64,000 bases of DNA. It comes from Cercophora sp. LCS_1 (lineage: Eukaryota > Ascomycota > Sordariomycetes > Sordariales > Lasiosphaeriaceae). Below are positions 42,801 through 55,460 of this stretch, piece after piece; within the stretch, counting starts at the first letter, position 1, and every line of letters starts with the position of its first letter. The notes below the pieces were generated by a model, which saw only the letters and a program-made list of their open reading frames with translations, did no database searches and was not told the origin of the DNA. Location of the stretch: positions 310,001-374,000 of the forward strand of contig JAPZLL010000013.1 of NCBI GenBank assembly GCA_036250225.1, written 5' to 3'. The translations under genes were made by a program, and so were the position numbers.

Positions 42801-45800
42801 GGCAGAGCGCACAGGCATGACATGGTGACTGCTGGCCAGCTAGCTGCTGCATGCGAACTGCGGCCGGTCTGTTCAGCTCCGGTATCTGTTCAAGAAAACC
42901 ACCTCAAAAAAAGCAAAGAAAAAAGCACACAAACAAGAACGAGAGCCTCTCTGGGGCAGAATGTGTGTGGATGGGACAGAATGCACCCCGTTTCCATTGA
43001 CACACACGGTTTACTCTGCACGTCTTGCATCTTGTTTTTCTGCACGAAAAATGCGTCTGTTCTCAAAGTGCGCAGTAAAAAGAAGAAAAGAAAAACGACT
43101 GCGCGCTCGGATGTCTCACTACTGCAGCCATCCAGCAAGCAAAGCAGAACGAACGGATACCGTATCCCAGAAAGAACAAAAGAAAAAAACATGCCAGGTC
43201 GAGAAAGCATCCGCAATTCATAAAAAATCCATTTGTGCCCAACATGCGTAGACCACAGTATATCCCAACACTGTATTCGCACTTGCAGTAGTGCAGAGTG
43301 GCTGATACAGCATTGACCGTGCAAACAACTTTGCTTGTGAAAAAAAACAAAAAAAAAAACGCCCGGACCATATTCCGAAGAAAAAGGCAGTCGGACGGCA
43401 CACGAAGGTGGTGTGTGTCGTTGGAACGGAAACAAACAAGAGGAAAACGCTCCGCTCGCTGCGGAGAGGCTCCTCCCGCCCTCGCTCGGAAGACAACCGA
43501 CGAAACGGGGGCGCGTTGGTTGCTGACCCATCCACCCATCAGGCGAGATCGACAAATATGCTTACCTTGTAAAAGTGCAAATGAAACGAACCGAGTTGCC
43601 CACATCTGCATCTCTGGCGAAAACGTCGACTTGTCACTTGTCGCTTGTCACTTGCTGTTCTTTTGCTGTTGGCGCTTCAAGTTGGCTTTTCGCTCGAGAC
43701 CGAAAAGGATTCCCGTTCCCGCGTTGTGGGAATCAGACCCCTGGGGCAGACACCCTCACACAATGGGGGTGCCCCCGAGACAGTAACCGCAAGCGAGAAA
43801 AGAAGGGTCCCGTCCACCCCCCAGCAACATCGCGGGAGAAGGCGGACAGAAGCCTCGGTGGAAACTGTCGTTACCAAAGGTCCAGCCCAGGGCGGCATGC
43901 CAAATTATTACAATGTCTTATCAATCTGCAGTCGATGCATGTCTCAACATGACAAGTCAGCTTTTTTGCTTTCTCTCTCCCTCCCCTGTTTACCTCGACG
44001 TGCTGAGATGGCTGCTGCGCAGCACTTGGACCCGCCCAAGTCACCAGACAAGAATGCCCTCCTATCATTGGGGGTCACCGCTGCAAGAGAGAGAAACAGG
44101 ACGAGTCCGGGGCGCAAGAGGGAGGGCGGCGACAGAGAGAAACATCGTCGATCGATTTGATCTGATGATCTGAAGGAGTGTGACTTGTCGTGCATAAAGG
44201 TGTCGAGGAGCAGCACCTCGCCACCACTCAGAGGTCGCTCTGGCTCTGCCAGAAGCAACAAGCAGCAACCGGACCAGGTAAGGCTGACACAAAATGAAAC
44301 CGGCGAGCGTCAACCTTGGTACGGGCGACATGGCCCGTCGCTGCGAGGGTGCACACGCTGTCGTCGGCCCGTCCTGATTCTGAAATGGCCTTTTTCTCGC
44401 CAATCGCAAACACCGAGTCCTGCACCGGCGCTTGATTTTCTGATGCTGCAAACCGTGGCAACGCAGTCCTGCCATGGTCCGATGTGCTCCCGAGTCCGCA
44501 CGTCTGACGGCTCCTGGGGGCTCCAGACTCTGACTTCGCCGCATGTCTTGCCGTCCGGACTCTCACGCAGCCAGATTGTCCCATGGCTAGGCATTGCATC
44601 CGAGGTGGCCTCAATCAAGCGATTCGCGGCTTCGACGGCACCAGTGCAGCAGTGCAGCGCTCTCAACACCGTTGCCAAAACCCCGCCATTGCCGTTGTTG
44701 GTCCGCCGCGGGACGTTGCACCACGTCGGTAGACCGGAACCTGGCGACAGGCACCCCAGCGATCTACCGTTTCCGTCTCGGAACGAGAAGACGGTGCATT
44801 CCGTATGCGATGCTGCATCCCATTGCTCGGGGGCGTCGCCGACAAGGCGCTGGCGTTACAACGGCTGGCCAACCCCAGAGCCTCCGTTTCATCGTCTCTA
44901 TATATTTATAGCCACGAGGCGAGCGGAAGTCGTCATTCAAGGTGCTGTATCATGGCGCCGTCCCGCTAATTACAGACCGCAATGCCGAACAATGGCATCT
45001 GGCGTGAATGTCTTGTCGGGCAAGACGATTCCTCGAGACACCGTCACCAGGGGAGGAGAGGGCACAGAAGCACGGCGCCTCGCGGGTTTGTGAGCTTCCA
45101 TGCAGTCAATCAACGCAACTCGCCGACCGCCAAACGGTGTGGCTGGTTGTGCCAGATCAGATGATCCGAGTCCAGAACGACATCGGCGGGGAGGGCTGCC
45201 AGATCCGGGGTAATAGGTGTTTCAATGCTCAACGACACTGACGGTCACATCGGCCGTTTCCAACTTCAGATGAGCCCTCCGGTTTGCGATGCCCAAGATG
45301 CACCTGAGCAACGACCGAGCTGCCTTTGAGTGGCTGCCCCTTTGTGCTCGCAAGCGGCCGGCCATAGTGAGTTGAGTGCGGCGCAACGGCGCACACAACC
45401 CAAACTGCGGTTTAGGTCGCCCCAACGTCGTCGAATCACCCCAGTCTGATATCGGTCCAGAAGAAACCCGATACGAGTACGTAGCCGTTTGCTGAGGTTG
45501 CGTCGCGCGGACGACCGTCGGATCGATCAGACATTGAGCTCCTGTCTTTGCTTGGACGCCGGCTGCGACTGTGCGATGCTGCCAGGTTCACTGAAGGGAA
45601 CTTTGGGGCACCAATCGACTGGCTCGGGACACCACCCTCGGAGCTTTTCGGTTTGGATCCAGCAGGCTGACGCACTCCCTGCTCTCAGAGAGCACACGCC
45701 ACGGGAGCGGGGGATCGGGGCCTCGACGAGACGGATGGTAGCAGAGGTGTGGGAGACAATCTATCGCCCGCCAGATCCAAATTGCCCTCGTAGATGACGC

Positions 45801-48800
45801 AGTCTTGCGTCCGCCGATTCAAGGCCGACCCAGCCTCGAGGCGAGTGAGGTGCTGCCGAAGTGGATACCAATCAAGCGCCTTCCCGGCAGTCTGCACTGT
45901 CGACCTTGGATTCATATGCACTGGCCAATCTGCCCGTGGCCGCTACAAATCATGCCACATGGCAAGCCTATAAATTTCAAGCGGCGGCTGACGGACCACA
46001 GATGCTTGCTGCTTGGTGGCCGCAATCGTGCCGTCAAGGGATCCCTCGCCGGTCGTTCGCCGTTGGCGTAGCCGTGGTGTGCCAGATGAAGACCTGCTCG
46101 TTGCCTGTCTTGAGGTGTCATGGCCGAGAAATCGACCCTTGCGATGCAAGGCCGCAGTGCAACCCTCCTCCCGCCTTGGTTGCCTTGAGACGACAGCGTG
46201 CTGCTACTGCGTGGTGACTGCTCTTGTTCCTCAACAGCGAGACCAGGAAACGGCAGAACACACTGGCAGTGTTTGGCCAACGCCTGTGTTGTGCATGTGT
46301 GTGCTTGCTCCTTGTTGATGAAGCGAAAGAGGGCAAATTTCTCAAACAGGCTGGCGTTGACAAGCGACATCGGTCAATCACCAAGCCCGCCCCGACGATT
46401 GACCCAGAGGAGAGGTTGCGAGACATGATTCCTGCAGTCATCGCCTGATCTGGTACACGGCTATGTTTCCGCAGCCAATGGCAGGCGACGGGGCATGGCA
46501 GGCCTCCGCTGGTCGCGGTCCTTGGGGAGGCAAGTGTTTGCCTATAAGGGAACCATTCCCGATCGGTACGTCAGGCAGGGGGACGTTCCTTGAAGCGTGA
46601 CCGGGATGGACATTTGTATCCCTGGCACACCTTTTTCTCACAGCTGCCGTCGACGCACCTCTTTCGCTCCTGGAATGTGAGTGGGTGCTGGACAATCGGC
46701 GGGAGCTCGGCACTGACCAGGCTGAATCAGAATCTGCAGTCGATAGGAGCGGAGAGGATGGAAAAGTTGCGCGCGGCCGGCACTGTCAGTTGTGAGTCCC
46801 CGTGGCTGTCTGTCGTGTTCGCACCGGTTCACCGAGCGGATCGGGGCCCGATTGAGCTGTGAACTGCCGGGCCGTGGGCACTCGTTGGGCGGTGATCGCT
46901 CCAGCAAGCAGCGAGCACACTGACGCTATCACCCCATTCGGCCAGCCCGCAGCGTAGCAACGAGTCCCATCCCAAAGTACTGCAATGTAGCGCGATGAAA
47001 CCTTGGGCGATCATTTCGACAGTTTGTCTCCACACAACATCCTTGTCGCCACACTCCTGTCAATCCCACAGCATGTCTTTTGGCGCTTTCTGGGGGCTCC
47101 GCACTCCGGGCCCCAGGCGGGACGAGGATGCTTTCGTCAGAACTCACAATTTCGCGGGGGCGGAATGTGGGCGCGAGTCGCTTGCGTTCCATTGTCGCTT
47201 GCGCTTGGATGCGCTGGAGGCGTTGAGGATGGTTGGAGGGGAGGCCGGCCGGCAACTGGCGCGGAGCCACCACCAGGCCTGTCGTCGAGTCTCCGGCTTG
47301 TTTTGTGGGCAAGGGAACGGAAGGAATGCAGCATTGTCGGGCGAGTAAAGAGCGAAGCAACGAGATAACTGGTATCCGCACGATGGATACGGCTTAGACG
47401 TGTGCTCCACCTTGGGTCGAGCACGGAGGGGGAAGGTACGATGCACCCATCGCGGCCGTTTTACCAACGGCTTTTCGCCGGAGCCCCATTGAGATCCATC
47501 AGCGATGCATCTGGCCTGCCATTTCCCATCTCCGTGCTGGAATCCATTGCCATATCGAGGCCGTTTTCCCCATCAGCGACGCCAAGGTTTGGCAATTTAA
47601 AAAGGGGACAGCCAACCCCGTCCACGATGTGCGTTGCACAGTGTTTCCAGGCCGAAGGGTGGGAGCACGGGGGAAAACAGCTGGGAGGGTATTTTTAGAT
47701 CCGAGGCCTTTCCTTCTCTGCTTCCCTGCCCTTCTTCACCCTGTCCTTGCGAACAATGTGGAGCACACGATGACATGCCCATGCCGAAATGACGATGGCC
47801 GCTACGACCCCGGGTGGCGTGGTTCGATCCAGAGATTCCAGATTGATTGCCTGCCCACTAGATCTCAACCGCCTTTCCCGTTTCGGCCACGACTCCTCGA
47901 GGAGCGCGCTGCAGTCGCTCAGGGAGGCAATCGGGATGCTGTTGGTTCTCCTGTGTTGCACTCAACCGGGAAACAACCCTTGACCGACCAGACGGCGAGA
48001 TACACACACCTTTTTGTTTCCTCTGCGTACAATGTACAATCTAGATCCTGCGCTCTTTTCGCCCGTGTCTCCAAGATACGCTCGTCTGAAGCACAGGTGG
48101 AACTGTTGGACTGGCTCGGCAAAAAGAAGCGGTCAAATAGGGTCCACGTGCCGACGTGGTGTTCACTAGTATGCCTGTCGTCCCATCATCTCGATGTGCC
48201 CAAGACGATTTCAAGGCCGTTGATGGATCCAACCCTGGTGGGGATGGATGACGAATTGAAGGAGACGAGAAGTGCGAAAGAACGCGGCATCAAGCCAATA
48301 TCCCATCCCTGTTTGGGTACCTGCACACCATCGCATTGCGTGAGGCCGCGGCAATGTAGAGGAGCCTCGGTGCCATGTCCACTATCGTAGCGTCGCTGGG
48401 AGGCAGTCGCAGGCAATCAAGGCAATCGCCAATTTGCCGAAAGGTGTGCAGAGTAACATCAGGAAAAATCCCCTCGAGAGATCCTACGGTGCTGGTCCCG
48501 CTGCGGGCGCAGATCCTCGTTTCTGATCGTCTGGCTGTGGCTCTCTCAGAGGATGTGATGAACCATGCGATCTGCGTGAAACGAAAGAGGGCGTGCCGTT
48601 TCTGAACCGCTGCGGTCTCGCACAGCGCGCGGGCGCCCTACTTACCGATTCCGGATGCCTTCCATCGGCCGCCGCCGTCCATGGTGCGCCCAAAATTCTC
48701 CTCACTTTTGGGCTCGAGGGATGGGAAGACGGCACTGGTAAGGCCCGATTGTTCCAGGGCGAGGGGAAGGAACATTGACGAACAAAGATGAAGCCGGTGA

Positions 48801-51338
48801 GCTCGGTGCGGAGACTTGCTTCGGCTGACCTGCAGCTAGGGTTGGCCTGCTTCTCCTGGGCCCCGCCGTCTGACAACTCTTCGGATCTCCCCTTCTGTTT
48901 CGACAGGAACCCCAGCCCGATGCAACCGTTCGATTAGCGAGAACACCATCCCAACCGTTCCAGCAAAGGTACACAGTACAGCGCGGGCCAGCACTGTGCG
49001 TGGTGTTTGGGGTCCTAAAAAAGCTTGCCGTGGGATGCGGCGGGTGGGGACGGGCCAGATCCGCCAGATCGATGAGCTGACTTTTGGCCCAATGAGGGGA
49101 TCAAGATTGCGAAAATTCCTAGATTTCCAGAGTTCCTTCGTCGCCCACGTGTCCAGCCAAAGTCGCATCGCTAGCTACGAACCGTCTTGTGCTTCTCCTC
49201 CCTCGCCGCCCTCACCGTTGCCGTTGCAGTCAACCCAAGTCCTCCCAAACACAAATTACACGACACAGATGAGATCCCCGAGCGGGACGCTTCGTCTGTC
49301 CCCATGACGAAGCCCACCGGTGCGGAGGTGCGGAGATTTGGGCGGAGCGGTTTCGAGAGTAACGTGGAAACGACACAACCACGGAACTTGGGCAACTGGG
49401 CAAAATACCTCGCTGCCATATTGAGGGGATGCGTCCCTTGTCTGTCCGGAACTGGATGAATCGGCGCTAGCAACAATCGTCCGTGTTCCACCACCCCCGT
49501 CCACTGGTCATCCCATTGGCTGCGTCGATGAGGCATCACCAACCAGCCTGACTTTACGATTCCGAGCATGCGTGCTCTTATCTCTCGGCCCCCGGCGGTA
49601 GGATCGCGAATGGCCCGGAAATAATCGACAGCTTGCCCCCGCCGCGCTACCGAATCGGTACCTAGGCTTTCCTCTCTTCTCCAGTCTGCTCGAACTTGCG
49701 GCTTCAGCGCTCTTCAAGGGCAAGTGGCTTGCGATCGGTTGTTCAGCTGGTTCCAATCCAACAGGAGGAGCCAACCTAACGATGCGCGCGGTGTTCCCAA
49801 GAAACAAGGCGTCATTGACCCATGCGCTCCATGCGCTCCAGCTGCTCCACGTCTGGACAGGATCGTCGTTTGGAGCAAGTGATTGACCAACCGCTGGGAC
49901 GGGCTGTCGCTAGTGCGCGACCTGGCTACCTGGATCTCGATCCAGTGCCCCAGCGAAGAGGGGCAAATCAGACACGGCCTTCTAGAAAATGGCGCCAGGG
50001 CTGGTATTTGACATGGCACTTTGCACAGTGACGGCCCTTATGCACCCCGATATTTGAATGCTACCTGCGTGATATTCTGGTAAAATCGACTTGGCTTCGT
50101 GAAATTCCATCATGCCAATTGGTGCAGGTGCCTCATGCCCCCAGCCCAAGTTAAGGGGCAAAGTGCACGTGCAGGACACAGTATGCGTTGGTCGTTCACA
50201 GTACCGGATACACCCAGCAGACCCCGTTAAGACGCTTGTCCCGCAGACTGCGTAGCTTATCATGGCTGCCTGGCAAATTACACAAAACCCTTGACCAGAC
50301 CATGTCCAGCAGGACCCCTTGGAAATTTGCAACGCCCATTCCTCAGGAAGACGATGCCGGAACGGCGCCGTTTGACGGCAATCCGGGGTCGAATACTGCA
50401 AAAGCCGCACGGCGCGCTCAGCCCTCCAAGCCAAGCCAAGCCTCTGCCCGCCGTGTTGCGTTGGCTGGCCAGTGTTGAGCTGGCGCAGCACCTCTGCCCA
50501 TCCCGAGTGTCTGTGTCGGTTTTGTCGGACTGCACCGATCAAGGACTCGATCGAGCGGCACGGATCGTCTTTTCCCATCCTGCATTTCCACGCCCCAGAG
50601 TAAATGTGATTGTGGACGTCCGCCAAGCGAGCGAGCAGCAGAGCATTTCCGCATATCGAGCACCACATGCATCATCAGCTTGCTCGCTTTGGTGCGTGGC
50701 CGCATGTTTCGCACTGTCCAGCAGGAAATGGAGCTTGCAACCTGGGAACACCCGGGCCGCCAGCTGCGACCTCTCCCACTCACCGCATCGGACTAACTAC
50801 CAGGATCTTGGCTTGTCAGAATCCCAGCATCGAACAGGCCCCAGCCCGATGGTACCCCAAGAGACCCAGCGCCCACTTAGCTCGAGATTCGTGCCCCTCT
50901 TTTCCCGCACCAAGGGGGGTCCCCCGAGCTGCTCCCCACCGCGCTTCCATCACCCATCATCCATGCCTCGCCCCCCACCCACCGCCAATCTCATCAGGAA
51001 ATCTGGGCTGCATTGCCCTTTCCTCGCGGCTTCCCAGATGGCCCCAACCCCCTTCCTCCATCCCTCCATCTTCGGCCCAAATCTCGTACCCTTGCACCGG
51101 CTGCGATCGTGGGACACTGTGGCCGTCTGCTAGTCACGTCAGGCACCGTCTCGCTCGGCCGTCCCAGGTATTTTGCAATCTGCCAACAGCGGTCAGCGTC
51201 GCAATCGGTGGGCGGCGGTACCTCTACAGCCTCTGCGTGCACACAGTGCCTTCGCTGTATCGTCTCGTCCCTCGCAAGTCTCTTTTTTCTCCGAGCTCTT
51301 GTGTCATCCATCCCGAACCTGGAAGTGCGTGCTGCTTG

Positions 51339-51364
51339 TCCCAGTCCCAGTCCCAGTCCCAGTC
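51339..51364 (+). repeat. TCCCAG hexanucleotide repeat, four units
   Basis: Four perfect TCCCAG units in the probable promoter or leader of the GATA gene. Confidence 0.75.
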
Positions 51365-52329
51365 GGCACCACGCTCCTGTCCACGCTCGCCGGTGCCCCC
51401 TCCCTCCCCTCCACGCCCATACCACAGACAGACAGAGCTAGCCGGCCTGCAGCTCACTAGCTTTCCTGCGGCAGTCTTTCATATACAGCATCTGCCCCCC
51501 TCGCCAACCTGATCCATTCCCATCCTTCCCCTTCTCCCACTTTCGCACCCCACACCCCTCGAGTCTAACGTCGCCTTGGGCCCCAACGCTGTCTCCCAAG
51601 TCGACGATAGCCTGTCACAGAGCAAGCGGGTACTCTCCATGCGTTCCTGACTGCCACCTCAGGACGCCCAGCATTTCGTCACCAAGCAGCAGCTTTAATC
51701 GTGCTCGGCCAACCAGATTGCCGCGCCCCAATCCGCGTTTCCTCGTCTGATCTGCGACAATCAACACGGCATAGGGCCTAACTGAACCCGGTTCGGAGAA
51801 GCAGGGAGCTCAGCATCGCTTGGTCGCATAGCACGGAGAGCAAAAGGGGAAAAAAGGACATTGGAAGGCTACCCGACCGAGCCGAACGAGGGGACAGCAA
51901 GCAAGCAAAAGAAAAAGCGAAGAATCCATCAACTATTATTTGCAGATACGGCTTCTTGCAGAAACGTCACATCTGCATTCCGAGTCGCTTGCACGGTCGA
52001 GCTGCCGCCCCGTTGCCGCCCGCCACATTCGCCCATCGCGGTTTGATGTAATCAAACGTGCACCCACAAAGCACACCAGGGGGACCGCGACGCCATCTTA
52101 CTCGCCGCGCGTAGCTCCGTGACGACGAATTCATCAATTGACACACCCGGGAACATTGCCGGCCCAGAAGCCAATCCCAGCGCGTTCTCCGATCGAACAG
52201 AGCGAGCCCGCAGTCTCCGCCGACTCTCAACTCCCCAGACTTGGTAAAAGTAGATGGGCTGCTAGAGCTCGTCCTTGGGGTGTTGACGCCATTTCCTCGA
52301 ACAACGACCCGCTATGGAAGCGGGTGATC

Positions 52330-52421
52330 GTAACTCTCGGCAAAGGTTGGTCGATTAGTCCGTTCCGCTTGGAAGCTCTCACCACGCAGTTGTTTCAGCG
52401 TCTAACAGGTTGTGAACAGCG
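52330..52421 (+). other. Possible 5'UTR intron of the GATA gene
   Basis: A GTAACT donor at 52330 and a good 3' end (CTAAC branch site, 13 bases later GAACAG) finishing at 52421 define a 92-nt intron just upstream of the start. If spliced, it removes the in-frame upstream ATG at 52412 and leaves 52505 as the start. Evidence is motif-level only. Confidence 0.4.
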
Positions 52422-52504
52422 GGATCCCAACTGCTGGCAGTCTTGACCATCTCGATCGACGACCGCGGGAGCGCATAGATACATCATACCGAGAAGTGCC
52501 CCCG

Positions 52505-53936
52505 ATGGCGACGGCGGCACTGGTCAGTCCGGGTGGTCCCTACCACCCGCACCACTCGCACCACTCGTCCTTCAGCTCCGGATACCCTCATTCGGCACCG
52601 CCCACGGGTATGCCCATGATCTCGCCGCTCGACTTTCGGAGAGCGTCGGACGATTCGGAGCCACCCCAACACCATAGGCAGTCACTGCCGTCCATATCCG
52701 AGGTAATATCCGGCACGAAACCAACGCAGTATGCCGCGGCAGCCCCGGCGCCTCTTCCGCCAAGCGGTAGCCTCCCCTCGCCCTTCTCTACAGCACCTCC
52801 TCCTCGGCCGTTTGGCGATGTTGGGTCCGACAAGAACCCATCACCAAGAACTCTCCACCCCGCGTCGAGTTTTCCTCCGCCCAACACCCTTCCCGCATTC
52901 TCGGACCCCTCGAGACCAGCGCTCTCTCGGCCTGCACCTCCACCGCTAAGCACGTTCCCACCGCGCCACCCCTCACCCCCCGTCAAGGTCGAGCAGCACG
53001 ACCGGGAGCTGGAACAAAGACATATCGAGCCGCAACCATACAGCGCCGGCCACCAACACCAGCCTAGCCAACCGCCGCCGAGCCTGTACACACCGCCATC
53101 GCGGCCGCCGGGCCAGCTCCCTCTGCCACAATACCCCATTTCACCCCGTCAAAATGGACCGGCCCTACCGTCTCCGTTCGAGACCCAGAGGCCGCCGGTA
53201 TACGGCGAAGAACGCGATTCATCGCTCAACAGAGATACTGGCGAATATCGATCTACTCTGGACAAGGCATTCGAATCATGGGGGTACAACGAAGCTCTCA
53301 CCACTGTAAGTCATAGCTTGTAATATTTTTTTTTTCTCCCCTAGAGTAGTGACTAACGGCGAAGATGATTCAGATCGCAGCATCATCGCGTAACGTCACC
53401 CACTTTGCAGAGGCCTACGTGGCCGCGGCACGGGAGCAGCAAGGCTCGCAGCCGATGCCGTCGCGGCTACCAACAGAAAGCGAGGTGAACGCCATGATCA
53501 GCACTGGCCTCCACGTGCTCCAGAAGCTCGAGGAGGTGCGCGACATTGTGCAGCAAAGCCGCATCAGCGTGGAGCGGGCGCGTGAAAACGGCGGCCCTGC
53601 TGCGCGGAAACCGCTGGAAGAAGAGGACGTGCCAATGTACGGCGACAACATCAAGCAGCCTTACAACATTACCGAGGTGAAGAAGCGACGAGGGGTAAGT
53701 TTAGCCATCCCGCTGACATGCGTCAGACGTTGCAAAGTCTAACTCAAAAATAGCGTGCGGCTCCTCCCGGACGGTGTCACAGTTGCAACCGGATCGACAC
53801 ACCCGAATGGCGGCGTGGCCCGGACGGTGCACGAACGCTCTGCAACGCATGCGGTCTTCACTACGCGAAGCTGGAGCGCAGGCGCCAGCTAGACCAGCGA
53901 TCGGTTCGTCCCAAAACATCAGACGAGCGAAGCTAG
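52505..53936 (+). CDS. nsdD: NsdD/SUB-1-type GATA transcription factor
   Basis: NsdD (Aspergillus) and SUB-1 (Neurospora) are GATA factors required for sexual fruiting-body development; NsdD also restrains conidiation. Three exons are predicted: 52505-53305, 53374-53694 and 53754-53936, giving 434 aa. Residues 1-270 are disordered and Pro/Ser/His-rich. The region ALTT joined to IAASSRNVTHFAEAYVAAAR begins a conserved-looking helical segment (to about 350). The single GATA finger at residues 382-407 is C-x2-C-x18-C-x2-C (CHSCNRIDTPEWRRGPDG, then TLCNACGLHYAKLERRRQ) and sits almost at the C-terminus, as in NsdD. A late acceptor (53373) is preferred to the one at 53364 because its spacing from the CTAAC branch site is better; the alternative adds three residues. 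An in-frame ATG at 52412 is judged to lie inside a leader intron. The gene is isolated in a large gene-poor region. Confidence 0.93.
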
Positions 53937-55430
53937 ACAATTGCTAGCGTCGCGCCTCTTGGCACTTCCGTCCCAAGTTTGGACCATGGTTTTATCCGAT
54001 CCGACACGTGTGCGCGAGTGAGCGAGCGATCACTCAATCGGACGGTCCACTTTGCACTTGACATATTCTCTTCATCTCAGCACTTCAGAGCGTCAACTGT
54101 CTTTACCGAGCGAATACCTCTTGGCTTTTCCTCTGAGCGATACATCTCATCATTCTCATCTGTGTGTTTCTATCTATTTACGGGATCGGTTCCATTTCAT
54201 TGCGGCTCGGCCAGCGAAAAGACGTCTTCTTCGTTGTATATACCCCATACTCGTTCTGGACCGGTTCGCCTGCTCTATCTCCAAGGATTGGACTACTGGG
54301 CTGGCCTACTTTTTATTTCTTATTTTTTTTATAGCCTTTTCCTTTGTTGCGGCGGCAAACCGAGGCATTGGTGATGGCGTCGTTGTCTATCTTGTTCAAA
54401 CGTCTTTTTTCTACCATTATTATATATAGAGAGCGAGGGTTGACGGTGCGTGGCGGCCGTTGCTTATTCTTATCACCGCGCCGGACATGTTCCGGATCTA
54501 CAAAAGAAATGGGGGGCGGAACGGACCCTGGTTGGCTTCCTGGACGACACACACACACGTTTTTCTTGCAACGTCACGATCACTCAAGACGACGACGACA
54601 AAAAGAGGAGGACCCAGGGGCGGCAAAGGAGGTGAAGGACGGATCAATAGTCAAAGGGAGTGCAAACTCATGTCAATCTGGTTTTTTCTCCACACATCAA
54701 ATATCTTTATCGGTGTTACAGACCAAGAGCGGGAAATATCAGAGACCTCAGGGCTATATTTATTGATCTGCTACTATTTGGTTCGGCTTGAAGCGGTTCA
54801 GTATGTTGGCTTTTTTATTATTTGCTGCATTGCTGTGGTTTCGTCGTCGTCGCCATGGAACCAATGCCCACGTGGGAAGGGAGCGATGTGGAAGACGGCA
54901 GAGAGAGGAGAAGTGAAGCAAGGCGACAAGGTCAAATCCCACACGAAAACTGGCAACCCCCCACCCCTCCCCACCTCTCTTCCTCACACAGTATACGATA
55001 TCAAGTCGGAGAGGAGGGGAGCGGCGTCCAAGAGTGTGCCCCGAGGTGAATGAAGGGAGGGGGCACACAAATTCTCTTTTTTGTTCAGGCAGAATTGTTC
55101 CTAACCCATCATAACTCTTATTATTCCTCTATTTTTTTTTTTCTTTTTATCATGGTTTCTCTCCTCTCCCGCGCACACATTTGTCTTGAGGGTGGTGATT
55201 TATGATGCGCCCTTGGGAGAGAGCGAAACCGTCATGGTTACTAGACCATTAGGAAAGGGGAAGAAAAAGGAAGAAAAGCACACACAACACCGCTTGAACT
55301 GATGGAGGTACCAGATGATCAGCAAAAAAGAAGAAATGCAAGAGGATTTTTGTTGCCAGTGATTTTTGTCGTCTCTCTGGTTGTTTCCATTGTGTTTGCT
55401 GTGCTTGTGCTTGATAGCGATCAACTGCAG

Positions 55431-55460
55431 TCCCCAGTCCCCAGTCCCCAGTCTCCAGTC
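55431..55460 (+). repeat. TCCCCAG heptanucleotide repeat, four units
   Basis: Three perfect TCCCCAG units and one TCTCCAG unit, 1.5 kb downstream of the GATA gene. It resembles the TCCCAG repeat on the other side of the gene. Confidence 0.75.

Larger units (their letters stand above)
39835..52504. other. 12.7-kb gene-poor region upstream of the GATA factor
   Basis: No gene is supported in this stretch, although several chance frames exceed 200 codons in the GC-rich parts. About 41.1-42.3 kb the plus strand is strongly C/A-rich and G-poor, a skew usually seen in transcribed leaders or, on the other strand, 3' ends. About 44-50.5 kb is GC-richer without skew. From about 50.9 kb to 52.2 kb it is C/T-rich on the plus strand, as expected of a promoter and long leader of the GATA gene. 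I see no transposase, reverse transcriptase, terminal repeat, tRNA or rRNA. Confidence 0.55.

Noticed and set aside
44185..45093. 302-codon plus-strand frame in the gene desert
   Set aside because: Random-looking amino-acid order, no domain, overlapping long frames on the minus strand, no supporting splice pattern.
47800..47850. GGTTCGATCC, a B-box-like sequence hinting at a tRNA gene
   Set aside because: No matching A-box, acceptor stem or anticodon arm upstream at the right spacing.
50291..51512. 280- and 300-codon overlapping plus-strand frames
   Set aside because: Two frames overlap each other and a 228-codon minus-strand frame; all arise from GC-rich promoter sequence.
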